From Streptomyces sp. Je 1-369 (GTDB lineage: Bacteria > Actinomycetota > Actinomycetes > Streptomycetales > Streptomycetaceae), in contig NZ_CP101750.1 in the NCBI RefSeq assembly GCF_026810505.1, positions 2,075,448 through 2,139,447 of the forward strand: DNA of 64,000 nt, given 5' to 3'. Below the pieces are notes generated by a model that had not been told where the DNA came from, searched no databases, and saw only the letters and a list, made by a program, of their open reading frames with translations. The first letter of the stretch is position 1; every line of letters begins with the position of its first letter. This document shows, piece by piece, positions 8,148 to 18,074 of this stretch. Made by a program: the position numbers and the translations under genes.

Positions 8148-9467
8148 TCAGGCCGTCGCCGTCCTCGCCGCCGCCACCTCGTCCTCGACCGTGCGGTTGC
8201 GGCCCGCGAGAGTGCCGATGACGATCTGCGGCACCATGAGGCCGGCCATGAGCGCGAGGGGCAGCCCCCAGCCGCCGCTGTGCTGGTAGAGCACGCCCAC
8301 GAGGAGCGGGCCCGGGATGGAGATCAGGTAGCCCGTGCTCTGCGCGAAGGCGGACAGCTTGGCCACGCCGACGCTGCTCTTGGCGCGCATGCCGACCATG
8401 GTGAGGGCGAGCGGGAAGGCGCAGTTGGAGACGCCGAGCAGCAGCGCCCAGACCCAGGCGCCACCGGCGGGGGCCAAGTAGAGGCCCGCGTACCCGGCGA
8501 GGCCGCACGTACCGAGGACGATCACGACCGGGCCCTGGTTGGTGAGACGCGTGGCGACCCGCGGGATGACGAACGCCAGGGGCACGCCCATGGCCATCGT
8601 GACGGCGAGCAGGACGCCCGCCTGGCCCGCGGGAACGCCCGCGTCGCGGAAGATCTGCGGCATCCAGCCCATCGTGATGTACGCGGCGGTGGCCTGGAGG
8701 CCGAAGAAGACGGCGAGGGCCCAGGCGGTGCGGCTGGAGGTGATGCGCAGCTCGTCGTCCTCGCGGCGTACGGCGGCGCTGACGTGCTCCGGCACCGCGG
8801 CGGCGGTCTGGCCGCGGTCGCGGACGAGCGGGATCCACGGGATGACGGCGACGACGGCCAGCAGCGCCCACACGGCGAGGCCGGTCTGCCAGCGCCCGCC
8901 GAGGCCGTCGGTGACGGGCACGGTGAGGGCCGCCGCGAGGGAGGTGCCGAGGGCCAGCGCCATCGAGTACAGGCCGGTCATGGAACCGACCCGGTCGGGG
9001 AACCAGCGCTTGACGATGACGGGCATCAGGACGTTGCTGACGGCGATGCCCGCGAGGGCGAGGGCGGTGGCGGCGAGGAAGCCCGCGGTGCCGCCGATGA
9101 ACGGGCGGATCACCAGGCCGGAGGCGATGGCGACCATGCCGACGCAGACGACCGCGCTGGGCCCGAAGCGCTTGGCCAGGCGGGGTGCCATCACTCCGAA
9201 GAACGCGAAGCACAGCGGCGGAACGGAGGTGAGCAGTCCCGCGAGGGTGCCGCTCATGCCGAGGCCGTCGCGGACCTCTTCGAGGAGTGCGCCGAGGCTG
9301 GTGATGGCCGGGCGGAGGTTCATGGCGGCGAGGACGATGCCGACGATGACGAGTCGCGTCGCCCACGCGCGCGTGGGGGCCTGTTTCTCGGCGCCCTCGG
9401 TCTGTACGGGGGGTGCCGGGTTCGCCCCGGCCGTCGGGGTCATCGTCTCGGTTTTCTCGCTAGCCAT
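8148..9467 (-). CDS. CynX/NimT family MFS transporter
   Basis: 439 residues with 12 predicted membrane spans. The first span ends in MNLRPAITSLG, the hallmark of the CynX/NimT branch (cyanate and 2-nitroimidazole transporters of E. coli). The cytoplasmic loop after span 2 has the MFS-type RLAKRFG. The N-terminal 35 residues are polar and cytosolic. The real substrate cannot be read from sequence. It is divergent from the GntR gene with 123 bp between, which suggests control by that regulator, and is followed by the 38-residue protein at 7946. Confidence 0.88.
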   Translation of the reverse strand: MASEKTETMTPTAGANPAPPVQTEGAEKQAPTRAWATRLVIVGIVLAAMNLRPAITSLGALLEEVRDGLGMSGTLAGLLTSVPPLCFAFFGVMAPRLAKRFGPSAVVCVGMVAIASGLVIRPFIGGTAGFLAATALALAGIAVSNVLMPVIVKRWFPDRVGSMTGLYSMALALGTSLAAALTVPVTDGLGGRWQTGLAVWALLAVVAVIPWIPLVRDRGQTAAAVPEHVSAAVRREDDELRITSSRTAWALAVFFGLQATAAYITMGWMPQIFRDAGVPAGQAGVLLAVTMAMGVPLAFVIPRVATRLTNQGPVVIVLGTCGLAGYAGLYLAPAGGAWVWALLLGVSNCAFPLALTMVGMRAKSSVGVAKLSAFAQSTGYLISIPGPLLVGVLYQHSGGWGLPLALMAGLMVPQIVIGTLAGRNRTVEDEVAAARTATA

Positions 9468-9481
9468 GGAGCCATCATAGA

Positions 9482-9507
9482 ATCATGGGATGATTGGCTG
9501 TCCAATC
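9482..9507. promoter_or_regulatory. Overlapping inverted repeats in the MFS/GntR divergent promoter
   Basis: ATCATGGGATGAT (9482-9494) overlaps GATTGGCTGTCCAATC (9492-9507, six-base perfect arms). The pair is 15 bp from the MFS start and about 84 bp from the GntR start, a suitable place for an operator of the GntR protein. The sequence is not the classic FadR TGGTnnnACCA site. Confidence 0.5.
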
Positions 9508-9590
9508 GATTGCGTCACACTGCTCACCCGTAGGCAACCCTCCACCCCCCGAGTAACCCCTCACCCACAGGCCACGCACGAAGGAACGTC

Positions 9591-10277
9591 ATGCCGCTGA
9601 CCACCCCTCGCCGTTCGGCACTCTCCGAACAGGTCATCTCCGAGCTGCGCAACCAGATCTCGTCGGGCGAGTGGCCGGTCGGTTCCCGCATCCCCACCGA
9701 GCCGGAGCTGGTCGACCAGCTGGGCGTGGCCAGGAACACGGTCAGGGAGGCCGTGCGCGCCCTCGCGCACAACGGTCTGCTCGACATCCGGCAGGGCTCG
9801 GGGACGTATGTGGTCGCGACGAGCGAGCTCGCCGGTGTGATGCAGCGCAGGTTCGCCGACGCGGACCCGCGGCACATCGCGGAGCTGCGCAGCACGCTGG
9901 AGTCCAGTGCCGCGAAGCTCGCCGCCGAGCGCCGCACCGACCGGGACCTCAAGCAGCTGGACGCGCTCCTCGTGCGCCGCGAGGAGGTCTGGGCGTCCGG
10001 GGACGCGGAGGCGTTCGTGACGGCCGACGCGACGTTCCACATGGCCGTCGTCGCCGCGTCGCACAACGACGTCATGACGGCGCTCTACGCGGACCTCGGC
10101 GAGGTGCTGCGGGACTGGCTGCGCGAGGACATCGGCGAGGAGCTGACGCCCGAGGCGCACATGGACCACGCGCGGCTGGTCGACGCGATCCGCGCGGGCG
10201 ACGCGGAGGCCGCCGCCTCGGAGGCCGCGGGCTACCCGTTCATGTGCCGCCCGGACCGCTTCACCTCCGGCAGCTGA
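9591..10277 (+). CDS. GntR family regulator, FadR subfamily (FCD domain)
   Basis: 228 residues. The N-terminal winged helix (about 8-75) contains RIPTEPELVDQLGVARNTVR and the wing GLLDIRQGSGTYV. The C-terminal all-helical FCD domain (about 90-215) carries the metal/ligand-site pattern of Asp and His residues (DATFH, then His in MDHARL). Such proteins repress divergent or neighbouring metabolic genes until a carboxylic acid ligand binds. The likely target is the adjacent MFS transporter. Confidence 0.88.
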   Translation: MPLTTPRRSALSEQVISELRNQISSGEWPVGSRIPTEPELVDQLGVARNTVREAVRALAHNGLLDIRQGSGTYVVATSELAGVMQRRFADADPRHIAELRSTLESSAAKLAAERRTDRDLKQLDALLVRREEVWASGDAEAFVTADATFHMAVVAASHNDVMTALYADLGEVLRDWLREDIGEELTPEAHMDHARLVDAIRAGDAEAAASEAAGYPFMCRPDRFTSGS

Positions 10278-10305
10278 CCGCAGGCGCCTCTGGTGGCCGG
10301 CCCGG

Positions 10306-10650
10306 TCACTTCTGGTGGCTGACCCACACCGAGCGGACCTCTTTCCAGCACCGCCCGGTGAGACGCACCGTCATCGCGGCTTCCGCGTCGACGGGGCGGG
10401 AGTCCGTGTCGATGTCCCACCACTGGTCGCACTCCACGTGCAGACGGACCCGGTCGGTCTCCGGGTAGGGGTTGTGGCAGTACGCGACGACGTGGGAGCC
10501 GGCGACGCCGGTGCGGCACTCCGACCCGAAGGGGCGCGGCTTCTCACGCGCGTCCGTACGCCCACGCGCGTGGGATGACCCTTGCGGCGCGGCGCTCGGC
10601 GCGGCGACCACAAGGGCGAGAGCCACGAGCACCGCACCTGTAAGACGCAC
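10306..10650 (-). CDS. Secreted small protein with four cysteines, unknown function
   Basis: 114 residues. Residues 1-21 form a signal peptide (short positive end, LTGAVLVALALVVAA core, AxA-type site). The mature part has four Cys in the contexts SECRTG, AYCHNP, VECDQW and GRCWKE, which could form two disulfides, plus several Trp. It resembles small secreted hypothetical proteins of Streptomyces; no function is known. It is convergent with the GntR gene, 28 bp away. Confidence 0.65.
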   Translation of the reverse strand: MRLTGAVLVALALVVAAPSAAPQGSSHARGRTDAREKPRPFGSECRTGVAGSHVVAYCHNPYPETDRVRLHVECDQWWDIDTDSRPVDAEAAMTVRLTGRCWKEVRSVWVSHQK

Positions 10651-10772
10651 ACTTCAGAGTGCCGGTCACTCCCCGGTCGCCGCTTGGCGAGGGGGCCGAA
10701 CGGGTGAGGCCCCGCCCCCGCGCGCTGCGGGTGACGGAGCCTCGGAAAAGTGCCCAGCAGGCGAGTGCCGGA

Positions 10773-11534
10773 TCAGGCACCCATCATGTGCACGCCGCCG
10801 TCGACGTGGATGATCTCGCCGGTGGTCTTCGGGAAGAAGTCCGAGAGCAGGGCGACGACGCCGCGGCCCGCGGGCTCCGGGTCGGCCATGTCCCAGTTCA
10901 GCGGGGAGCGGGAGTTCCAGACGTCCGCGAGCTCCTCGAAGCCCGGAATGGACTTGGCCGCCATGGAGCCGAGCGGTCCCGCGGAGATCAGGTTGCAGCG
11001 GACGTCCTCCTTGCCCAGGTCGCGGGCGAGGTAGCGGCTGGTGGCCTCCAGGGCGGCCTTGGCCGGGCCCATCCAGTCGTACTTCGGCCAGGCGTACTGG
11101 GCGTCGAAGGTGAGGCCGACGACCGAGGCGCCGCCCTCGAACAGCGGGCGGCAGGCCATGGTGAGCGACTTCAGGGAGTACGCCGAGACGTGCATCGCGG
11201 TGGACACGTCCTCGAAGGACGCCTCCAGGAAGTTGAACGCGCCCTGCGGAGCGAAGCCGATGGAGTGCACGATGCCGTCGAGGCCGCCGAGCTCCTCCTT
11301 GACGACGCCCGCGAGGCGGTCGAGGTGCTCCTGGTTGGTCACGTCGAGCTCGATGACCTTGGCGGGCTTGGGCAGCTTCTTGGCGATGCGCTCGGTGAGC
11401 GTGGGCCGCGGGAAGGCGGTCAGGATGACCTCCGCGCCCTGCTCCTGGGCGACCTTGGCCGCGTGGAAGGCGATGGAGGCCTCCGTCAGCACACCGGTGA
11501 TGAGGATGCGCTTGCCTTCGAGAATTCCGCTCAT
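10773..11534 (-). CDS. fabI: Enoyl-[acyl-carrier-protein] reductase FabI
   Basis: 253 residues. It catalyses the NADH-dependent last reduction in each round of type II fatty acid synthesis. The FabI form of the SDR fold is shown by TGVLTEASIAFHAAK at the nucleotide site and the Tyr-x6-Lys catalytic pair in YDWMGPAK. The C-terminus GGVHMMGA is typical. The ATG at 11534 (MSGILEGK) follows fabG by only four bases; the longer frame to 11687 lies inside fabG and is rejected. The two genes form an operon. Confidence 0.95.
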   Translation of the reverse strand: MSGILEGKRILITGVLTEASIAFHAAKVAQEQGAEVILTAFPRPTLTERIAKKLPKPAKVIELDVTNQEHLDRLAGVVKEELGGLDGIVHSIGFAPQGAFNFLEASFEDVSTAMHVSAYSLKSLTMACRPLFEGGASVVGLTFDAQYAWPKYDWMGPAKAALEATSRYLARDLGKEDVRCNLISAGPLGSMAAKSIPGFEELADVWNSRSPLNWDMADPEPAGRGVVALLSDFFPKTTGEIIHVDGGVHMMGA

Positions 11535-11538
11535 GTGA

Positions 11539-12308
<770 letters not shown>

Positions 12309-12444
12309 TGTCGCGATACGGAGAATCGACGACCGACAGTGGCTCAGAGAACTCGCTGTCGGATCCCTACAGAAACCCCTGGCCGCCGGGGTGCCCGGCG
12401 CGACATGATCGGGGCTCACCGGAGCCGACTGCAGGGAGACATCC

Positions 12445-13968
12445 GTGCCTCATTCCATCGATGAAGCCTTCACGGCGTTGCCGCTGCGGGCTCTCGCCGA
12501 CGCCGCGCTGGCCCGCGCGCGGGCGCTCGGCGCCGACCACGCGGACTTCCGCCTGGAGCGGGTGCGCAGCGCGTCCTGGCTGCTGCGCGACGCCAAACCG
12601 GCGGGCAGTTCCGACTCCACGGACCTCGGGTACGCGGTCCGTGTGGTGCACGGCGGCACCTGGGGATTCGCCTCCGGTGTCGACATGACCATGGACGCGG
12701 CGGCGCGCGTCGCCTCGCAGGCCGTGGCGATGGCGAAGCTGTCCGCACAGGTCATCAAGGCGGCCGGGTCGGACGAGAAGGTCGAGTTGGCCGACGAGCC
12801 GGTGCACGCGGACAAGACGTGGGTCTCCTCGTACGAGATCGATCCGTTCTCGGTGCCCGACGAGGAGAAGGCGGGGCTGCTCGCCGACTGGAGCGCGCGG
12901 CTGCTGGCCGCCGACGGAGTCACGCACGTCGACGCGTCGCTGGTCGCCGTGCACGAGAACAAGTTCTACGCGGATACGGCGGGGACGTCGACCACGCAGC
13001 AGCGTGTGCGGCTGCACCCGCAGCTGACCGCGGTGGCCGTCGACGGGGGGAGCGGCGAGTTCGACTCGATGCGGACGATCGCGCCGCCGGTCGGCCGCGG
13101 CTGGGAGTACCTCACGGGGACCGGCTGGGACTGGGAGCGGGAGCTCTCCGAGATTCCCGAGCATTTGGCGGAGAAGATGCGGGCGCCGAGCGTCCGGGCG
13201 GGTTCGTACGACGTCGTCGTCGATCCGTCCAACCTGTGGCTGACGATCCACGAGTCCATCGGCCACGCCACGGAGCTGGACCGCGCGCTCGGCTACGAGG
13301 CGGCGTACGCGGGCACCTCCTTCGCCACCTTCGACCAGCTCGGCAAGCTGGCGTACGGCTCCTCGCTGATGAACGTGACGGGCGACCGGACGGCCGAGCA
13401 CGGGCTCGCGACGATCGGGTACGACGACGAGGGCGTGGCAGGCCAGTCCTGGGACCTGGTCAAGGACGGCACGCTGGTCGGCTACCAGCTGGACCGGCGC
13501 ATCGCGAAGCTCACCGGTTTCGAGCGCTCCAACGGCTGCGCGTACGCCGACTCCCCCGGTCACGTCCCGGTGCAGCGCATGGCGAACGTGTCGCTCCAGC
13601 CGGATCCGGGCGGGCTCTCCACGGAGGATCTGATCGCGGGCGTGGACCGCGGGATCTATGTGGTCGGGGACCGGTCGTGGTCCATCGACATGCAGCGCTA
13701 CAACTTTCAATTTACTCAGCAAAGGGCATACGCGATCCGGAACGGACGCCTCGCCGGGCAGCTGCGCGACGTCGCCTACCAGGCGACGACCACCGACTTC
13801 TGGGGCTCGATGGCCGCGGTCGGCGGTCCGCAGACGTACGTACTCGGTGGCGCCTTCAACTGCGGCAAGGCCCAGCCCGGCCAGATCGCCGCGGTCTCGC
13901 ACGGCTGCCCGTCCGCCCTGTTCCGGGGCGTGAACATTCTGAACACCACGCAGGAGGCCGGTCGATGA
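12445..13968 (+). CDS. tldD: TldD family metalloprotease subunit
   Basis: 507 residues. TldD pairs with TldE/PmbA to form a peptidase that degrades unfolded peptides and matures some microcins. The zinc site HESIGH is present near residue 270, and the C-terminal FNCGKAQPGQ block typical of TldD is present. The start is GTG at 12445 after AGGGAGA. The gene overlaps its partner by four bases (ATGA), so translation is probably coupled. Oddly, codons at about 13702-13737 are AT-rich and rare (TTT, CAA, TTT, ACT, CAA, AGG, GCA) inside an otherwise GC-rich gene. Confidence 0.92.
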   Translation: MPHSIDEAFTALPLRALADAALARARALGADHADFRLERVRSASWLLRDAKPAGSSDSTDLGYAVRVVHGGTWGFASGVDMTMDAAARVASQAVAMAKLSAQVIKAAGSDEKVELADEPVHADKTWVSSYEIDPFSVPDEEKAGLLADWSARLLAADGVTHVDASLVAVHENKFYADTAGTSTTQQRVRLHPQLTAVAVDGGSGEFDSMRTIAPPVGRGWEYLTGTGWDWERELSEIPEHLAEKMRAPSVRAGSYDVVVDPSNLWLTIHESIGHATELDRALGYEAAYAGTSFATFDQLGKLAYGSSLMNVTGDRTAEHGLATIGYDDEGVAGQSWDLVKDGTLVGYQLDRRIAKLTGFERSNGCAYADSPGHVPVQRMANVSLQPDPGGLSTEDLIAGVDRGIYVVGDRSWSIDMQRYNFQFTQQRAYAIRNGRLAGQLRDVAYQATTTDFWGSMAAVGGPQTYVLGGAFNCGKAQPGQIAAVSHGCPSALFRGVNILNTTQEAGR

Positions 13969-15359
13969 GCCGCAGCGCCAGCAAGCCGCACGAGATCGTC
14001 GAGCGCGCCCTCGAACTGTCCACCGCCGACGGCTGCGTCGTGATCGCCGACGAGGAGTCGACGGCGAACCTGCGCTGGGCGGGCAATGCCCTGACCACCA
14101 ACGGCGTCACGCGCGGACGCACCCTCACCGTCATCGCGACCGTCGACGGCAAGGAGGGCACCGCGTCCGGCGTCGTGACGCGCGCGGCGGTGACCGCGGA
14201 CGACCTGGAGCCGCTGGTGCGGGCCGCCGAGGAGGCCGCGCGCGGGGCGGGGCCCGCCGAGGACGCGCAGCCGCTGGTGACCGGCACGGCCGCCTCCCCC
14301 GACTTCACCGAGGCGCCCGTCGAGACGTCCTCGGCGGTGTTCGCGGAGTTCGCCCCGGCGCTCGGCGAGGCCTTCGCCCGCGCCCGCGCGGGCGGCCGGG
14401 AGCTGTACGGCTTCGCGAACCACGAGTTCGTGTCGAGCTATCTCGGTACGTCGACGGGGCTCCGCCTCCGGCACGACCAGCCCAACGGCACCCTGGAACT
14501 CAACGCCAAGTCGCCCGACCGCACCAGGTCCGCGTGGGCGGGGCGCGCCACCCGCGACTTCAAGGACGTCGACCCCGCCACCCTCGACGCGGAGCTCGCC
14601 AAGCGCCTCGGGTGGGCGGAGCGCCGCATCGACCTGCCCGCCGGGCGGTACGAGACGCTGCTGCCGCCGACCGCCGTCGCCGACCTGGTGATCTACCAGC
14701 TGTGGCAGTCCTCGGCCCGCGACGCCGCCGAGGGCCGCACGGTGTTCTCCAAGCCGGGCGGTGCCACGCGTCTCGGCGAGCGGATCGCCGAGCTGCCGCT
14801 GACGCTGCGCAGCGATCCGCACGAGCCGGGCCTCGAGTCGGCGCCCTTCGTGCTCGCGCACGCCTCGGGGGGCGACGCCTCGGTCTTCGACAACGGCCTG
14901 CCCCTGTCCCCCACCGAGTGGATCCGCGCCGGTGAGCTCGCTCACCTCGCCACCAGTCGGCACAGCGCGCAGCTGACCGGGCTCCCGGTGACGCCGGCCG
15001 TCGACAACCTCGTCCTGGACGGCGGCGGCGAGCGCACGCTGGACGAGATGGTCGCGGCCACCGAGCGCGGGCTGCTGCTGACCTGCCTCTGGTACATCCG
15101 CGAGGTGGACCCGGCGACGCTGCTGCTCACGGGGCTGACCAGGGACGGCGTGTATCTGGTCGAGAACGGCGAGGTCGTGGGCGAGGTGAACAACTTCCGG
15201 TTCAACGAGTCGCCCGTGGACCTGCTCGGCCGGGCGACGGAGGCGGGCCGTACGGAGAAGACGCTGCCTCGCGAGTGGGGCGACTACTTCACCCGGGCCG
15301 CGATGCCCGCGCTGCGCGTCCCCGATTTCAATATGAGTTCGGTCAGCCCGGGCGTATAA
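13965..15359 (+). CDS. TldE/PmbA family metalloprotease partner
   Basis: 464 residues. It has the same fold as TldD but lacks the HExxxH zinc motif, as expected of TldE/PmbA, the non-catalytic half that shapes the cavity. The conserved end reads [17 protein letters not shown]. The ATG at 13965 overlaps the tldD stop, with CAGGAGG just upstream. A much longer in-frame reading from 12819 is only a shadow of tldD. The operon seems to end before tyrS. Confidence 0.9.
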   Translation: MSRSASKPHEIVERALELSTADGCVVIADEESTANLRWAGNALTTNGVTRGRTLTVIATVDGKEGTASGVVTRAAVTADDLEPLVRAAEEAARGAGPAEDAQPLVTGTAASPDFTEAPVETSSAVFAEFAPALGEAFARARAGGRELYGFANHEFVSSYLGTSTGLRLRHDQPNGTLELNAKSPDRTRSAWAGRATRDFKDVDPATLDAELAKRLGWAERRIDLPAGRYETLLPPTAVADLVIYQLWQSSARDAAEGRTVFSKPGGATRLGERIAELPLTLRSDPHEPGLESAPFVLAHASGGDASVFDNGLPLSPTEWIRAGELAHLATSRHSAQLTGLPVTPAVDNLVLDGGGERTLDEMVAATERGLLLTCLWYIREVDPATLLLTGLTRDGVYLVENGEVVGEVNNFRFNESPVDLLGRATEAGRTEKTLPREWGDYFTRAAMPALRVPDFNMSSVSPGV

Positions 15360-15417
15360 CCTCGGACCCTGCACCTACGTGCACAGTTGTCAGCACACCC
15401 AAGGAGACGCGAGACCC

Positions 15418-16683
15418 GTGACGGACATCGTCGACGAGCTGAAGTGGCGGGGGCTCTTCGCCCTGTCCACCGATGAAGACGCACTGCGCAAGGCGCTCGC
15501 GGACGGTCCCGTCACGTTCTATTGCGGCTTCGACCCGACCGCGGCGAGCCTGCACGTCGGGCACCTCGTGCAGGTCCTCACCGTCCGGCGGCTCCAGCAG
15601 GCGGGTCACCGTCCGCTGGCGCTGGTCGGCGGTGCCACGGGCCAGATCGGCGACCCGCGGCCGACCGCGGAGCGCACCCTGAACGACCCGGAGACGGTCG
15701 CGAACTGGGTGGCGCGGCTGCGCTCGCAGATCGAGCCCTTCCTGTCCTTCGAGGGCGAGAACGGCGCGACGATGGTGAACAACCTCGACTGGACCGCGGG
15801 CATGTCCGCGATCGAGTTCCTGCGCGACATCGGCAAGCACTTCCGCGTGAACAAGATGCTGACCAAGGACTCCGTGGCCCGCCGACTGGAGTCGCAGGAG
15901 GGCATCTCGTACACCGAGTTCAGTTACCAGCTCCTCCAGGGCATGGACTTCCTGGAGCTCTACCGGCGGTACGGCTGCACACTGCAGACCGGCGGCAGCG
16001 ACCAGTGGGGCAACCTCACGGCGGGCATCGACCTGATCCACCGCCTGGAGCCGGACGCCGCGGTCCACGCGCTCGGCACGCCGCTGATGCTGAAGTCGGA
16101 CGGCACCAAGTTCGGCAAGTCCGAGGGCGGCGCGGTCTGGCTCGACCCGACGATGACGACGCCGTACGCGTTCTACCAGTTCTGGCTGAACACGGACGAC
16201 CGGGACATCTCGACGTACATGCGGATCCTGTCCTTCAAGTCCCGCGAGGAGCTCGAGGAGATCGAGAAGCAGACGGAGGAGCGTCCGCAGGCCCGTGCCG
16301 CGCAGCGCGCGCTCGCCGAGGAGCTGACCACGCTGGTGCACGGCGCGGACCAGTGCGCCGCGGTGATCGCCGCGTCCAAGGCGCTCTTCGGGCAGGGCGA
16401 GCTGGGGGACCTGGACGAGGCGACGCTGGCCGCGGCCCTCTCCGAGCTGCCGCGCGTCGAGGTCGCCGAGCTCGGCCCGGTCGTGGACCTGCTCGCCGAG
16501 GTGGGCCTGGTGGCGAGCAAGTCCGCCGCCCGGCGCACGGTCAAGGAGGGCGGTGCCTACGTGAACAACGTGAAGGTCGCCGCCGAGGACGCCGTACCGG
16601 CCCGCGAGGAGCTGCTGCACGGGCGGTGGCTGGTGCTGCGCCGCGGCAAGAAGAACCTGGCGGCGGTCGAGGTCACCCGGTAG
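15418..16683 (+). CDS. tyrS: Tyrosyl-tRNA synthetase TyrS
   Basis: 421 residues. It charges tRNA-Tyr with tyrosine in the cytosol. Class I signatures are HVGH near residue 46 and KFGKS near 231; GGSDQWGN lies in the tyrosine site, and an S4 RNA-binding domain forms the last 65 residues ([14 protein letters not shown]). The start is GTG at 15418 with AAGGAG 11 bases upstream; an in-frame ATG at 15379 would precede that site and is rejected. A strong terminator follows. Confidence 0.96.
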   Translation: MTDIVDELKWRGLFALSTDEDALRKALADGPVTFYCGFDPTAASLHVGHLVQVLTVRRLQQAGHRPLALVGGATGQIGDPRPTAERTLNDPETVANWVARLRSQIEPFLSFEGENGATMVNNLDWTAGMSAIEFLRDIGKHFRVNKMLTKDSVARRLESQEGISYTEFSYQLLQGMDFLELYRRYGCTLQTGGSDQWGNLTAGIDLIHRLEPDAAVHALGTPLMLKSDGTKFGKSEGGAVWLDPTMTTPYAFYQFWLNTDDRDISTYMRILSFKSREELEEIEKQTEERPQARAAQRALAEELTTLVHGADQCAAVIAASKALFGQGELGDLDEATLAAALSELPRVEVAELGPVVDLLAEVGLVASKSAARRTVKEGGAYVNNVKVAAEDAVPAREELLHGRWLVLRRGKKNLAAVEVTR

Positions 16684-16711
16684 CCGCACCCGTACGCGAC
16701 ACCCGTACGCG

Positions 16712-16746
16712 AAAGGGGGCCGGTCCTTGTGGACCGGCCCCCTTTT
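16712..16746 (+). terminator. Strong intrinsic terminator after tyrS
   Basis: A 15-bp perfect stem (AAAGGGGGCCGGTCC and its complement), TTGT loop, then TTTTCG. The stem reads well on both strands, so it may also stop the convergent GlsB/YeaQ-type gene. Confidence 0.9.
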
Positions 16747-16758
16747 CGTGCGAGGCGG

Positions 16759-17034
16759 CTACGCCCTGCGTTTGTTGCCGCGGAGCATGGTGTACGCCGC
16801 GTCACCGAGACCGACGACGACGAGCGCCGCGACCAGCTGGAGCGCGTGCCGGCCCCAGTCGATGCCCTTGGTCTCATTGATGCCGAACTGCGTCGCGAGC
16901 CAGTTGCCCAGGACGGCTCCGATGATGCCGAACACCGTGGTCAGCCAGAGTGGACTGTGCTGCTTGCCGGGCAGAATCGCCTTGGCAATCAGACCCAGCA
17001 CGAATCCCACGATGATCGCCCACAACCAGCCCAT
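16759..17034 (-). CDS. GlsB/YeaQ/YmgE family stress-response membrane protein
   Basis: 91 residues with three hydrophobic, glycine-rich spans. It begins MGWLWAIIVGFVLGLIAKAI and has PGKQ after span 1 and GIIGAVLGNW in span 2, all typical of the transglycosylase-associated/GlsB family. A GGAGG box precedes the ATG. Family members rise in general or envelope stress; the mechanism is unknown. Confidence 0.9.
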   Translation of the reverse strand: MGWLWAIIVGFVLGLIAKAILPGKQHSPLWLTTVFGIIGAVLGNWLATQFGINETKGIDWGRHALQLVAALVVVGLGDAAYTMLRGNKRRA

Positions 17035-17211
17035 AGCTGCCTCCTAGTCGGCTCTACATGAGCATTACGGCAAGTCTCGACCCGTACGCCATACGGCGCA
17101 TGTCGGGCAGCTCCATACGTGGCACGGCGCAGGCAGGGCACCGAGGTGAGGGCTGCCCCGGTCTCGTAGGCGGCGCAGCCGCGGCGTAACGTTGGACGGG
17201 TCGGGCCAGGG

Positions 17212-17646
17212 GTGGATACCAGGGAGAGTCCGGCACAGCCGACAGGGCGGTGGAACGTGATGCGGAAGCAGAGCAGCGGCCAGGTCTTCCGGATCACGGG
17301 GGCCCGGCAGGGTCTCGCGGAGGACGTGCGGGGCAGGCAGCGCCGTTATGTGATCTCGATGTCGGTGCGCACCGTGTCGGTGGTGGCCGCGGCGGTGCTA
17401 TGGAACGTCGAGCGACACGTCGCGCTCGTCGCACTGGTGCTCGGCATCCTCCTGCCGTACGTCTCCGTCGTGATCGCCAACGCCGGGCGGGAGACGCCGC
17501 CTTCGCTGCCGTCGACGTTCGTACCCGCTCCTTCTCGGCCAATGCTGGCGCCGCCCGCCGCGGCCGCCGCCGCGGAATCCGTCCCGGAAGATCCCCCGGG
17601 GCCCGCGTACGACCAGCGGCGCGACGCGGCGACCGAACCGAGCTGA
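17212..17646 (+). CDS. DUF3099-type membrane protein
   Basis: Up to 144 residues. It opens with SSGQVFRITGARQGL, a run typical of DUF3099, then has two membrane spans (about 51-65 and 68-88 of the long form), and a Pro/Ala-rich cytosolic or periplasmic tail ending in acidic residues. The GTG at 17212 gives the full frame; the ATG at 17260 (MRKQSSG) is the likelier start because conservation begins there, although neither has a strong ribosome binding site. Function unknown. Confidence 0.75.
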   Translation: MDTRESPAQPTGRWNVMRKQSSGQVFRITGARQGLAEDVRGRQRRYVISMSVRTVSVVAAAVLWNVERHVALVALVLGILLPYVSVVIANAGRETPPSLPSTFVPAPSRPMLAPPAAAAAAESVPEDPPGPAYDQRRDAATEPS

Positions 17647-17835
17647 CCGTCGACGTTGCGCCAAGCTCAAGAAAACCTCAGATCAATCATGTAGTTCCGG
17701 TGCCAGTAGCCGGGTCCCCCATGACATACTTCGTACGCGCTCCGCATCCCCCGTCGGAGCGACAGACCGACGCCGGGCAGCTCCCCCCGTGGCTGCTCGG
17801 CGTCGCCTTGTTTGAAGCACTTTTTGGACGCGCCT

Positions 17836-18060
17836 GTGAGTGACGAAAAGCCGATCTGTTCCGCCAAGGGCTGCCGCGTCGACGCGGTCTGGGTGCTCGC
17901 CTGGAACAACCCGAAGATCCACACCCCGGAGCGCCGCAAGACGTGGCTCGCGTGCGACGAGCACCGCGAACACCTCTCCCAGTTCCTGGGTGTACGCGGG
18001 TTCCTGAAGGACGTCGTCGAGCTGACGGAGTGGCAGGCGCGCGAAGCCGCCGACGGCTAG
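17836..18060 (+). CDS. Small Cys/His zinc-binding-like protein
   Basis: 74 residues from GTG at 17836 (GGAC seven bases upstream). Two Cys in PICSAKGC and a Cys/His pair in LACDEHREHL could form one zinc site around a Trp-rich core (AVWVLAWNNPKIH). I know it only as a conserved hypothetical of Streptomyces. A TTG at 17812 would add eight residues. It is convergent with moaA, 14 bp apart. Confidence 0.65.
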   Translation: MSDEKPICSAKGCRVDAVWVLAWNNPKIHTPERRKTWLACDEHREHLSQFLGVRGFLKDVVELTEWQAREAADG

Positions 18061-18074
18061 GGCCTGTGTTCCAG

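Noticed and set aside
12819..13964. N-terminal extension of the TldE frame
   Set aside because: It lies wholly inside tldD in another frame and lacks any conserved sequence; the ATG at 13965 with a ribosome site fits the family.
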